64,000 nt of DNA from positions 124,001-188,000 of the forward strand of contig NC_050721.1 in NCBI RefSeq assembly GCF_013402915.1, read 5' to 3'. Every line of letters starts with the position of its first letter. Position 1 is the stretch's first letter. Below, in pieces: positions 55,885-64,000 of this stretch. Origin of the DNA: Zygotorulaspora mrakii. Lineage: Eukaryota; Ascomycota; Saccharomycetes; Saccharomycetales; Saccharomycetaceae. The position numbers were made by a program, and so were the translations under genes. The notes beneath the pieces were generated by a model. The model was not told the origin of the DNA. It did not search any database and saw only the letters and a program-made list of their open reading frames with translations.

Positions 55885-57156
55885 TTAAACAATGCTTGAC
55901 CTGCTTGTGACATCTCTTCTTAATGAGTTGATGCTGGGGCTGTAGCGATGGCCATTCGGAATATCCGATATGACGGGGTAATTAGGATCATTTGGGATGT
56001 AACCTTGACCTGCAATGCTGTCATCCCATTTTTCCAAACTATCATGACTCGTTTTTTTCGATTGCGAACTATTATTCCCGGAAGATATGCTTCCATAGTT
56101 TACCCAGTGCCTGCTTTCCCCTTGGTTTTCAAATCTGAATCCATGCTGGAGCCTGCGCATGCGAGATGATGGATCTGCCCGTGCAATCAATGAACTATCA
56201 GCAGTTGGCTCAAAATTCTGATAATTGTAGTATGTCGGACCCATCAGGGTATATGCAAAATCCCACTTCAAATCACGACATCCAAAGCAATCTTTCAAGG
56301 CATGCAAATAGGCCATTCTGGCACTTTGAGGCATGCTTTTTGAAGAGTATGTCGTCCATGAAAATGCGATGGAATGTAAAACAGCAAATCCAATCATCTC
56401 AACGCTTAGTAGCCCATTTTGGTACACGTAAGCAGCGTCGAAACTACCATTGCTATCAAACCACCCATTCATAGCCAACAGCTGAATTAAGATGCCCTGC
56501 CAATAGGATGCGAAAATAATTAACTTTACGCAAAGGAATTTGCTCCACGGGTTGAATGGTTTCAAGTCGCTGTAAAAGCACTTCCAGAACAATGCCAAAT
56601 TATACAGAGACCATGTAACCGAGATGTTGTATAGTATTAATAGCACGGTTGAAAATTTTGGGATATCCCAGACAACGCATACTAAAGACCCTAGGCAATA
56701 AAACGGCTTGAACCACACGTATTGTAGTATCCCTCTTTTCACCATCAGAAAATCACTAGGGTCTGATAAGTCTATCTTCCTCATAAATCTACCGAATATC
56801 GGTATTGCATGACTAGAGGGGATGTGCTCAAGGCATATTTCGGTAATTATTCGACGTTCACCTCCTAGGATTAGTATTAGTAAAGAGAAAAACGTATATA
56901 TCACAAATGCTTCGTAAACCTCCCTTATGGGATCCAGGTAAAGTTCAGAAATCGCAGGATGCAATGTGGCTGTCAAGCATGTTATGCAAAATATGGGTAC
57001 TATCAGTTGTATCCGCACCGTCAATCGCTGCTCGTATGGTCTCCGGTAGTTCAGAAACTGCATCGTTATAGAGTACCCAGAGATACCCAAAGCGATTACT
57101 GTACATATGAGACAGGTAGCCTGCCACCACCACGGCAGGTAGCCACTTATATTCAT
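55885..57156 (-). CDS. YKR051W: Seven-helix membrane protein of the DUF300/TMEM184 family (YKR051W)
   Basis: A 423-residue protein against 418 in S. cerevisiae YKR051W. Hydrophobic segments cover about residues 10-290. The family text YEAFVIYTFFSLLILILGGER, KRGILQYVWFKP and LAMNGWF is present. The C-terminal 110 residues are hydrophilic and serine-rich (SSGNNSSQSKKTSHDS). The family is related to organic solute transporter alpha / TMEM184; the yeast member has no known transport activity. It is adjacent to YJL132W here. Confidence 0.92.
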   Translation of the reverse strand: MNISGYLPWWWQATCLICTVIALGISGYSITMQFLNYRRPYEQRLTVRIQLIVPIFCITCLTATLHPAISELYLDPIREVYEAFVIYTFFSLLILILGGERRIITEICLEHIPSSHAIPIFGRFMRKIDLSDPSDFLMVKRGILQYVWFKPFYCLGSLVCVVWDIPKFSTVLLILYNISVTWSLYNLALFWKCFYSDLKPFNPWSKFLCVKLIIFASYWQGILIQLLAMNGWFDSNGSFDAAYVYQNGLLSVEMIGFAVLHSIAFSWTTYSSKSMPQSARMAYLHALKDCFGCRDLKWDFAYTLMGPTYYNYQNFEPTADSSLIARADPSSRMRRLQHGFRFENQGESRHWVNYGSISSGNNSSQSKKTSHDSLEKWDDSIAGQGYIPNDPNYPVISDIPNGHRYSPSINSLRRDVTSRSSIV

Positions 57157-57422
57157 AACTCGACTGACTTCCTGGGTTGATATTCTTGCTTTGTATCACT
57201 CACTATAAGTCATCTTGAAATGGGCCATCGCCCCTGTCCTCTAAAGTAAAAGCGGCTCAGACCAAGAATCCAAGTAGCAACAAATCGATTAAGGATTGAA
57301 AAGAACTATCTTCAGGGAGTAGCACGAAGTATATATGTGGACATAATTCCACATGTGATCATAGATTCAAATTGGCTCTAGTAAAAAGAGGATTTTATAC
57401 ACGTTGTTTGGATTGTATTTAA

Positions 57423-59639
57423 ATGCTTCTTTTCAAACTAGCTTTACAGCTAGTTAGCTTATGGTTATTGTATCCGGCGGAAATTCAAGGAGCCGGTGTG
57501 ACCATGCATCTGACTGTCCTTGCTAGAGTCGTACCTGAGGATTGGCAAGCTTATTTTCCCTGGTTAAAAGCTGGCTCTTTTTTCCCGGATTCATTATACT
57601 CTTGCAAACCCAGTAAGAAGTTAAGTCAATTTGCTGAAGCTACGCATTGGCCTCCATTTCTGATCGATTCGATAAACTATTGGCACGAGAAATATGGCCA
57701 GAATTCCGTTACAAGATCATCTCAGGGCTCTCTACGGTTGCAGGCTTTTCTACTTGGTACGTTCACACATCAGGTAGTGGATTCCTCTTGGCACTCGCTA
57801 GTGAGAGGGTATAGGTCTCATGGATTGCTCCGTGTGCTTTCTGAGACGGAGTTTGGTGGTGAAATTGACGATGCACATCAGTTTATTGATGTTATGGGAG
57901 AATTCATTGGTCTGAGTAACGTGTTGCGAGATGGCCAAAATAGTCAATGGATGTACTACACAAATGCCAACTGGTCATTACCTGAAAGGGAGGACATTAT
58001 GGAGCTTCTTTATAGGAATGGTTTGACTGACCATGACATTACTTTTGCAGAGCTTGATATCTGTGTCAAGAGGGGTCTTTCAGGATCAATCAGTGAGATC
58101 TACACATTCTCAAAGAGAAGAAATCAGGTACTTAGCGTTGCATATGGTATCTCTCCCAGAGCACGCGACTTCATGCAGGAGTGCTGGCTTGGTGGAGAAT
58201 TTGATTTGATCGCAGTTTTGGCAAAATGCTTACCTGTAGTGGAAAAGATGTTTGAGCAAAGCATTGGGTCAAAAAACATGCTAAAGCAATTAAAAGTTTG
58301 CGGAAATCTTCCCCCAATATCCAGTCTCGGCGCGATTCCTGATGGTTTGGTCAGAATAAACAGAAGCTCAAACCCCGTATTCCTGACACCTGTGGCTTCA
58401 CTCTCCGCTTTTGGCTCAAGCATAACGACGGGTAGGTTCAAAGATGATGGACAGACATACGTTGCAGTAGGTGCACCGATGGAAGATAGCACCGGTTCCA
58501 TTTATCTATTGCCGTTGCACAAGATAAAATCTAAAGACTCACATTCAAACGTCATGGAGCCCTTCACTCTCATGCGAGGTCAAAGAATGAACAAATTCAC
58601 CTACAATGGTGTAGATTACTTAGTGGTGTCCGAACCTGGCTCTAACACTTTTTATTTTTACCATAATGATTTCTTATTGTTAGAAATAAGGGATGGATCA
58701 ACGGCTGATGCTTTGCAACTTCAGGTATCCTCCATTCAGGATGTAGATGGTGACGGTATCCCTGATATATTACTCTCTGGGGAAAGTTATGGCATTAACG
58801 AAACAGGTTCTGTTACCATAATTTTTGGAGCAAATATAGCTGAATATTTAGAGAACTATCATGAAACTGCTCGTATCGATTTATCTTCCCTAAGCACCAT
58901 AAGGTGGCAAGGTGGCCCATTATCGTTGCCTTACCAGCACTTTGGCGCTAGCGTAACATCTTCGCATAATTATACTGAGAAAGGGTTTCTATATGTGACA
59001 TGTCAAAATGTGGGAGCTGTCTTTGTTTACTCTTTGTGTGGATTGCAAAACAATATTTTGCCAAAATACGTTGTAATGGAAAAGAATATTATGTTACCAG
59101 ACGAAGAGACATTATCAAAGCTTGAGAAAGTCACTTCAAAAACTCATGGTATGTATGGCAAAACTCTTTACACTTTCACCTACGAAAACGAAAACTACGT
59201 TGCTATTTCTCAGCATTTGTTCAATCAGGTATTTTTGTACAAAGAAAGTGATGGTTTCCTGGTGTACTATTTGTCTTTAAATCTTGTGGCTGACATAGAA
59301 CCTATTCCATTTACAGTTGGGTTCGGAGCAGCTATTGAATATGACCCTCAAAAAAAGCTTTTGTATGTCTCATCACCGGGAAGCTATAGTGGAAAAGGGG
59401 CCATTTGGAAAATATCAATGGTAGAAATGAGAGAAACTGTCAGTCTGTGGAAATCGGATAAAATTTTGGTGAACACTTTAAAGCATCTGCATATGGTCAA
59501 CCCTTTAAATGAGGATAAAGGAGTGATTAATTTTGGAAAAAGCTTAGCGGTACATCAAGGAAACCTGTTAGTAGGTGCTCCTCAGTATAAGTATGGGAAT
59601 TTAAATGGCGCTCAGCTAACAGGTGCTGTTCTCCTGTAA
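57423..59639 (+). CDS. YJL132W: GPI-phospholipase D-like secreted protein (YJL132W)
   Basis: A 738-residue protein against 750 in S. cerevisiae YJL132W. The N-terminus is a signal peptide (LLFKLALQLVSLWLLYPAEIQG). The first half resembles the zinc-dependent phospholipase C-like domain of GPI-PLD, with histidines in HLTVLARV, FTHQVVDSSWHSLVRG and DAHQFIDVMGEF. The second half is an FG-GAP beta-propeller, with the Ca2+-type DVDGDGIPDILLSG and GASVTSSHNYTEKGFLYV. Function in yeast is unknown. The start ATG comes right after an AT-rich leader. Confidence 0.92.
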   Translation: MLLFKLALQLVSLWLLYPAEIQGAGVTMHLTVLARVVPEDWQAYFPWLKAGSFFPDSLYSCKPSKKLSQFAEATHWPPFLIDSINYWHEKYGQNSVTRSSQGSLRLQAFLLGTFTHQVVDSSWHSLVRGYRSHGLLRVLSETEFGGEIDDAHQFIDVMGEFIGLSNVLRDGQNSQWMYYTNANWSLPEREDIMELLYRNGLTDHDITFAELDICVKRGLSGSISEIYTFSKRRNQVLSVAYGISPRARDFMQECWLGGEFDLIAVLAKCLPVVEKMFEQSIGSKNMLKQLKVCGNLPPISSLGAIPDGLVRINRSSNPVFLTPVASLSAFGSSITTGRFKDDGQTYVAVGAPMEDSTGSIYLLPLHKIKSKDSHSNVMEPFTLMRGQRMNKFTYNGVDYLVVSEPGSNTFYFYHNDFLLLEIRDGSTADALQLQVSSIQDVDGDGIPDILLSGESYGINETGSVTIIFGANIAEYLENYHETARIDLSSLSTIRWQGGPLSLPYQHFGASVTSSHNYTEKGFLYVTCQNVGAVFVYSLCGLQNNILPKYVVMEKNIMLPDEETLSKLEKVTSKTHGMYGKTLYTFTYENENYVAISQHLFNQVFLYKESDGFLVYYLSLNLVADIEPIPFTVGFGAAIEYDPQKKLLYVSSPGSYSGKGAIWKISMVEMRETVSLWKSDKILVNTLKHLHMVNPLNEDKGVINFGKSLAVHQGNLLVGAPQYKYGNLNGAQLTGAVLL

Positions 59640-59731
59640 TGGCTAGAAATTTTTAGCATTTTTAAAAAGTATGAAGTGTATTTACAATAAATTATGTTAT
59701 TCACAGGATGCACGGTTACGTCGCGTAAAAT

Positions 59732-60829
59732 CTACACGCTAGTTGAATTTTTATTCTTTTTTTTTTCTATTCTTCTTTCAAGCTTCTCTTGTCTTTCTCT
59801 TTTCCTATGCTCTTTCAATGCTTGTTTTGCTTTGTCTTTATTATTATACAAGGCAGGTTTGGGAGCTAGTTTGATCATCATTCGTGTTCCAATATTCCCA
59901 TCCTTCACCGGCTGCACTGAATAATCCTCTGTGATTTGATCCAGTTTTTTTAAGACAGATTCCCTTTGTAATAACTCTTTGTCAGAGATACCTTTAGTTT
60001 CTAGCTTGTTCGAGCGCAGTTGTTCAAAAGAGGATGCCCAATTTCTAGAATTAATACTATTCCTATCATCAAGATAAAGATAAACTTTGAAGCCTCGTTT
60101 TAACTGACTTACAATTTCATGTGCCTTCTGTTTGGTTAGATCATCAAGCTTAATTTGCCAAGATATCTTAATCTGCTTCACCAAATCTTCTGCCCTTTCA
60201 GTATCGTTTGTATTCACTTGTGCCTTCTTCATCAATCCCATACTGACGAGTTCAGCTTGTTTTCTTTTAGCGATTTCATCGGAATATCTTTTTAAGGCCG
60301 TTTTTCTGTCAACCAATTTTACAAGTGGTATTTGCGCATGTTCATTGATCTGTTTAAAATCAGCTATAGAGAACCCAGATTCACTCAGGTTGACTCCCTT
60401 AGCAAATTCACGAATACTGGTCTCTTCTATTTTGTTACTCTCTGGATTTATAACATGAATGGTACCAGATTTATTCATCCTCATTACTTTACTCATAATA
60501 AAATTTGCAGCTTCTTTATCTCTCTCATTCCCAGTATCCCATTTTATGACTATATTCTTTCTTCTTGAATGAAGTAATTGCCTATCGCCAGAAGCTGCTT
60601 GGAACCTGTTTTTCCCACGACCACCATTTGTAAATCCTTCTCGATGCTTGGAATCATTAGTATCGTCATTTCTGCGAAGTTTTTGACTTTTCGAAGAAAT
60701 GGCATTTCGAATAATATCATTGTTCAGTGTCCAATCGGACTTTAAGCCATTCTCCGCAAAAGTTCTGATTACGGAAAGCGGTGGGAGTAGATATCTTGTA
60801 GCTCTTGCAGAAATTATTTTCCACATCAT
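59732..60829 (-). CDS. AIM23: Mitochondrial translation initiation factor 3 (Aim23)
   Basis: A 365-residue protein against 356 in S. cerevisiae Aim23 (YJL131C). The N-terminus (MMWKIISARATRYLLPP) is a mitochondrial presequence. The IF3-like C-terminal domain (IKISWQIKLDDLTKQKAHEIVSQLKRGFKVYLYL) follows a region poor in known motifs. A lysine/arginine-rich tail ends the protein. Aim23 is the mitochondrial IF3 and affects balance of respiratory-chain subunit synthesis. Two ATGs lie side by side at the start (60829, 60826). Confidence 0.93.
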   Translation of the reverse strand: MMWKIISARATRYLLPPLSVIRTFAENGLKSDWTLNNDIIRNAISSKSQKLRRNDDTNDSKHREGFTNGGRGKNRFQAASGDRQLLHSRRKNIVIKWDTGNERDKEAANFIMSKVMRMNKSGTIHVINPESNKIEETSIREFAKGVNLSESGFSIADFKQINEHAQIPLVKLVDRKTALKRYSDEIAKRKQAELVSMGLMKKAQVNTNDTERAEDLVKQIKISWQIKLDDLTKQKAHEIVSQLKRGFKVYLYLDDRNSINSRNWASSFEQLRSNKLETKGISDKELLQRESVLKKLDQITEDYSVQPVKDGNIGTRMMIKLAPKPALYNNKDKAKQALKEHRKRERQEKLERRIEKKKNKNSTSV

Positions 60830-61224
60830 CCGCTAGGTTTTTCATAAGGAAGAGTTAGCTCTTAAAAGTGATGCAATTCAGCTTGCCATTCTTCACCAAA
60901 TACTAGTATGCTATAAAGAGCTTTCTTTTGTCACGTGAGTAAGACTCGTATTCAATGTAGCTCTTTTACAGGGTTCAAAAGCATGACAGATGAGATACAG
61001 ATATGAAAAGATTATTTTACCTTGCTATTAAAGTGAGTTTTGCGTTATATAATTGTTGATTTGAATAATGTACATCTATGATTTCTCAAAGATAGGTTTT
61101 GTGAGTGAGCACTTGCAGAAACCGCGGCAGCCACGAATAATCGCATCTTGAAGTCCCCACAAAAAGATGGCTTATTATAGATGGCTGGACTTGATTAACT
61201 GCTGTGAACTTTGAAACTTTATAA
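60830..61224. other. Intergenic region AIM23 - URA2
   Basis: About 395 bp between the AIM23 start and the URA2 stop, with the Cbf1-type site as the only clear element. Confidence 0.5.
60930..60937 (+). promoter_or_regulatory. Cbf1-type site upstream of AIM23
   Basis: GTCACGTG matches RTCACRTG, the Cbf1 recognition sequence, exactly. It lies 100 bp upstream of the AIM23 ATG. No AT-rich CDEII-like tract or CDEIII motif follows, so it is read as a promoter site and not a centromere element. Confidence 0.5.
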
Positions 61225-64000
61225 TCATAAGTCTACACCAATCACCATAGCCAGTAAGGCCATTCTTACAAAAAGACCGTATCTCATTTGCCTAAAGTAA
61301 GCAGCACGGTGATCGTAGTCAACTTCCTCTTTGATTTCCTTTACACGAGGTAGTGGATGCATAACAGCCATATGCTGCTTAGCGTGTGACAGAATTCTAT
61401 TATCCACAACGTAGACATCCTTCAAACGATCGTATTCATCCTTGTTTTCGAATCTCTCCTGTTGTATTCTAGTACAGTACAGAACATCAGATTTTGAAAT
61501 AATCTCTGGAGTGATCACTTCACTTTCAGTTCCCAATAATCCTGCTTCAGCTAATTCTTTGCGTAAAGCATTTGGCAATCTCAATTCATTAGGAGAGACA
61601 AGATTAATTCTGACTTGGTAGTGTTGCAGTAATCTCGTCAATGAATGAACGGGTCTACCGTACTTCAAATCACCCATAAAGGTGATGGTAATACCATTGA
61701 CAGTACCCAATTCTTCACGAATTGTGAACAAATCTAAGAAAGCCTGTGTTGGATGCTCACGAGAACCGTTACCACCGTTCAAGATTGGAACCGGTGAGTA
61801 CTTGGCGGCTATGTGTGCTGACATTTCGTCTGGGTGACGCATCACAATGGCGTCTGAGTAGCATGCCAAAGTTCTTATGGTATCTTGCAGCGTTTCACCT
61901 TTCTTCACTGAAGAAGAGGATGGATTGATGTTGACAGTTCTACCACCTAAACGTTCCATAGCTGCAATGAAAGAAGAAGAAGTACGTGTAGAAGGTTCGT
62001 AAAAAATAGTGGTTAAAACACGGCTTTTCATCAAATCTAAAACACCTTCACGTTCAACTGCAGCTCGTAATTCCTGTGCGACTGCAAATAGGGCATGGAA
62101 GTCAGAACGCTTAAACTGTCTAACTGACAAAATATGTCTGCCCTTGAAAGGATTGTTGCTACGGATCAAGCTTTGAATGGCACCAGGTGCAAGCAATTCT
62201 TTGGGAGGCCTCGATGACATTAGTCTTTGCTCTAATGGTTGGTCAACCAGTCCTTCTCCCTCATCAAAACTGGAGATAGAACCGCGTCTCTCGTTGGAGA
62301 AGGAAAATTTCCTTCTAGAAGCTGTGGTTTGCACATTTAGAGGAGTTTCATTGGCGGCTGAAGGAGTTGATGGAATGTTCTTGGATACTATGATAGATTT
62401 TCCTCTAGGATCAGTAGCAACCAAATCACCACTCAATACAACCGTTTCGTTGTTTATCAAAACACGCTCAATACCTCCACTTAAGCCTCCTTTGGTATAA
62501 GGTGACCATCTTTTGGTGTGTCTGAACGAAAAATCGAGATCAACTTCAATGACGCAGTCGTTTTGTTGCGGAATATTGAAGATTTTTGCCGGATTATCAT
62601 GTAGACGTTCAACGATGTCTTCCATAGTCAGCTTACCATCTTCTACTGCTGATAAAAGCAAAGGCAAAGCATCCTTGATTCCTAGGCCAATATCAACCTT
62701 GTTACCCGTTACATGAGCCAGAGCAGTAGGTAAGCCACCAATGGAAAAAGCATCGATAGCGTCCAGGTTCTGCCAGAAGAATTCTTGATCTTCCTTAGTT
62801 GGTAAAAAGCTGGCTTCTGGATAATCATCTTGAGAGACGAATAAAGAATGGATGTTGACATCGCATGTCACCCTTGGGTCTTTCTCTTTAACTGTCATGA
62901 TTAAAGATAAATCTTCTTTGTTGGAAACGCCAGTAATGTGAAGAGATCTATTTTGAAGAGATGCCAACAACATGACGGAAGCTAGGTCAGAGGTTTTGGC
63001 TTCTGCGATAACAGGCTTATCGATGGGCCAGTTTTGAAGAATTTCGGCAACCTTGGAGACCTGATTCTTTAACTCACGGAATGGCAGGAATAAGGCACTC
63101 ACGTCATTTGCTGCCTGTGCCACATATTCGCCATTATTCTCTGTTCCTGCTACAGTAAACGAAAAATTAGCGTAAGAGGAATCCTCGGCGGCGGAATTGG
63201 CAGCTTTCAACGATAGGGCATCAGTTATGATTGGTCCAGTCACAGCCCTTGGCATGATTTGGCAAAAGGTGAAACCGGCTTCCAGAGAAAGACGTGTTGT
63301 CTCCCTCAGTTCTGCAGGGCCCTTGATTACGTTCGAAACGTTAGGAACAAATGTTGCAATATTAATAAAACCTGGAAGAGTAACTGTTCTGTGCGACGTT
63401 TGTGCGTCACGTTCCGAAACTCCCAACGCCATATTTCTTGACAAAGCTTCAATAAACAACTTAGCACATTTAACATTAGTCACCAGAGGGACCGAATAGT
63501 CGACAGCCATACGACGTGTTCTATAACCTTTTGAAACATAGGAGGCTGGACGACGGTATCTATTAGCAGATGGCAAATTAATGTACAGATCGATTTTGTT
63601 GTTTGCTAAGTGGTGAGTCAAGGAGTATTCCGATTTTTCATCGTCTTCTTGGTTTAGCACTTCCAAATATTGGACAGGGATACCGTGCTCAGAAATAAAA
63701 TCAGCTGTACCAGCAGTGGCAAACAGTTTGTAGCCCATGTTATATAATTTCTTCACACAGGGTAAAAGTTCCTGCTTTTCTTTGTAGGAACCGATGGAGA
63801 GCAAAATATTCTTCTTTGGTAGTTTAAAACCAGTAGAGAGTAAAGCTTTCAAGTAAGCTTCATACTTGGAATGGCCAAAAGATGCGACTTCACCGGTGGA
63901 AGCCATTTCAACGCCCAGAACAGGATCTGCACCAGCAAGACGAGGAAAAGAAAACTGAGGAACCTTGATAGCAACGTAGTCATCTGGTAACTTCTCTACT
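61225..64000 (-). CDS. URA2: Trifunctional-type Ura2: CPSase end, inactive DHOase-like, ATCase (C-terminal part)
   Basis: The minus frame is open from the window edge to a stop at 61225, about 925 codons of a protein of about 2200 residues in S. cerevisiae (YJL130C). The internal Met at 63906 is not the start: the frame continues upstream with PQFSFPRLAGADPVLGVE. Domains in order are the end of the carbamoyl-phosphate synthase large unit, the MGS-like UTP-regulatory domain (NILLSIGSYKEKQELLP), a dihydroorotase-like domain and aspartate transcarbamoylase. The last has YEPSTRTSSSF, HPTQAFLDLF and HPLPRV. It starts pyrimidine synthesis and is feedback-inhibited by UTP. Confidence 0.98.
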   Translation of the reverse strand, partial: VEKLPDDYVAIKVPQFSFPRLAGADPVLGVEMASTGEVASFGHSKYEAYLKALLSTGFKLPKKNILLSIGSYKEKQELLPCVKKLYNMGYKLFATAGTADFISEHGIPVQYLEVLNQEDDEKSEYSLTHHLANNKIDLYINLPSANRYRRPASYVSKGYRTRRMAVDYSVPLVTNVKCAKLFIEALSRNMALGVSERDAQTSHRTVTLPGFINIATFVPNVSNVIKGPAELRETTRLSLEAGFTFCQIMPRAVTGPIITDALSLKAANSAAEDSSYANFSFTVAGTENNGEYVAQAANDVSALFLPFRELKNQVSKVAEILQNWPIDKPVIAEAKTSDLASVMLLASLQNRSLHITGVSNKEDLSLIMTVKEKDPRVTCDVNIHSLFVSQDDYPEASFLPTKEDQEFFWQNLDAIDAFSIGGLPTALAHVTGNKVDIGLGIKDALPLLLSAVEDGKLTMEDIVERLHDNPAKIFNIPQQNDCVIEVDLDFSFRHTKRWSPYTKGGLSGGIERVLINNETVVLSGDLVATDPRGKSIIVSKNIPSTPSAANETPLNVQTTASRRKFSFSNERRGSISSFDEGEGLVDQPLEQRLMSSRPPKELLAPGAIQSLIRSNNPFKGRHILSVRQFKRSDFHALFAVAQELRAAVEREGVLDLMKSRVLTTIFYEPSTRTSSSFIAAMERLGGRTVNINPSSSSVKKGETLQDTIRTLACYSDAIVMRHPDEMSAHIAAKYSPVPILNGGNGSREHPTQAFLDLFTIREELGTVNGITITFMGDLKYGRPVHSLTRLLQHYQVRINLVSPNELRLPNALRKELAEAGLLGTESEVITPEIISKSDVLYCTRIQQERFENKDEYDRLKDVYVVDNRILSHAKQHMAVMHPLPRVKEIKEEVDYDHRAAYFRQMRYGLFVRMALLAMVIGVDL

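Noticed and set aside
60930..60960. GTCACGTG as a possible centromere CDEI
   Set aside because: No 80-170 bp AT-rich tract and no TTCCGAA-type CDEIII follow; read as a promoter Cbf1 site.

Overview
This is nuclear DNA of a budding yeast of the Saccharomycetaceae. Every recognisable gene has a close Saccharomyces cerevisiae counterpart, coding is compact, intergenic DNA is AT-rich, and the one intron seen has GTATGT, TACTAAC and TAG signals. The lineage probably split before the whole-genome duplication. From about 12 kb to the right end, genes that S. cerevisiae splits between chromosome X (YJL series) and chromosome XI (YKR series) are interleaved in one track, and duplicated pairs (YUR1/KTR2, TIF1/TIF2, GLG1/GLG2, RPS21A/B, YSR3/LCB3, MRS3/MRS4) occur once. 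Protein similarity suggests the Zygosaccharomyces/Torulaspora group; the species cannot be fixed by eye.

Layout. 0-11 kb: the N-terminal end of RPN3 (partial), STE24, TDA4, ADO1, ECM27, LIH1, a long convergent spacer with a possible broken ORF, then GPA2. These are chromosome V and chromosome X-right genes of S. cerevisiae. 11-12 kb is a gene-poor junction. 12-31 kb: PAM17, SNA3, DAS1, OAF3, LAS1, the snR190-U14 box C/D snoRNA cluster, RPA34, TFA2, MRX5, IDS2, SFH5, then BIO2 and an unrecognised repeat-bearing membrane protein, then TIM17. 31-44 kb: YAK1, RPB4, YUR1/KTR2, UTP30, TIF1 (eIF4A), glycogenin, intron-containing RPS21, TRM2. 44-64 kb: OXP1, RHO4, LCB3/YSR3, a small YJL133C-A-like gene, MRS3/4, an AKR7-type aldo-keto reductase, YKR051W, YJL132W, AIM23 and the C-terminal part of URA2 (partial).

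Themes. Several genes serve transcription or ribosome production (RPA34, RPB4, TFA2, LAS1, UTP30, RPS21, TIF1, U14, snR190). RPA34 and UTP30 carry PAC and RRPE-type promoter elements, RPS21 has tandem Rap1-type sites, and RPN3 has a proteasome (PACE) element. Mitochondrial genes include PAM17, TIM17, MRX5, BIO2, MRS3/4, AIM23 and probably the YJL133C-A-like gene. Accessory insertions relative to the conserved order are BIO2 plus the repeat protein, OXP1, and the aldo-keto reductase.

I found no transposon, LTR, CRISPR, tRNA or convincing centromere. Many start codons were set at an internal ATG because the longest open frame begins at a non-ATG codon.
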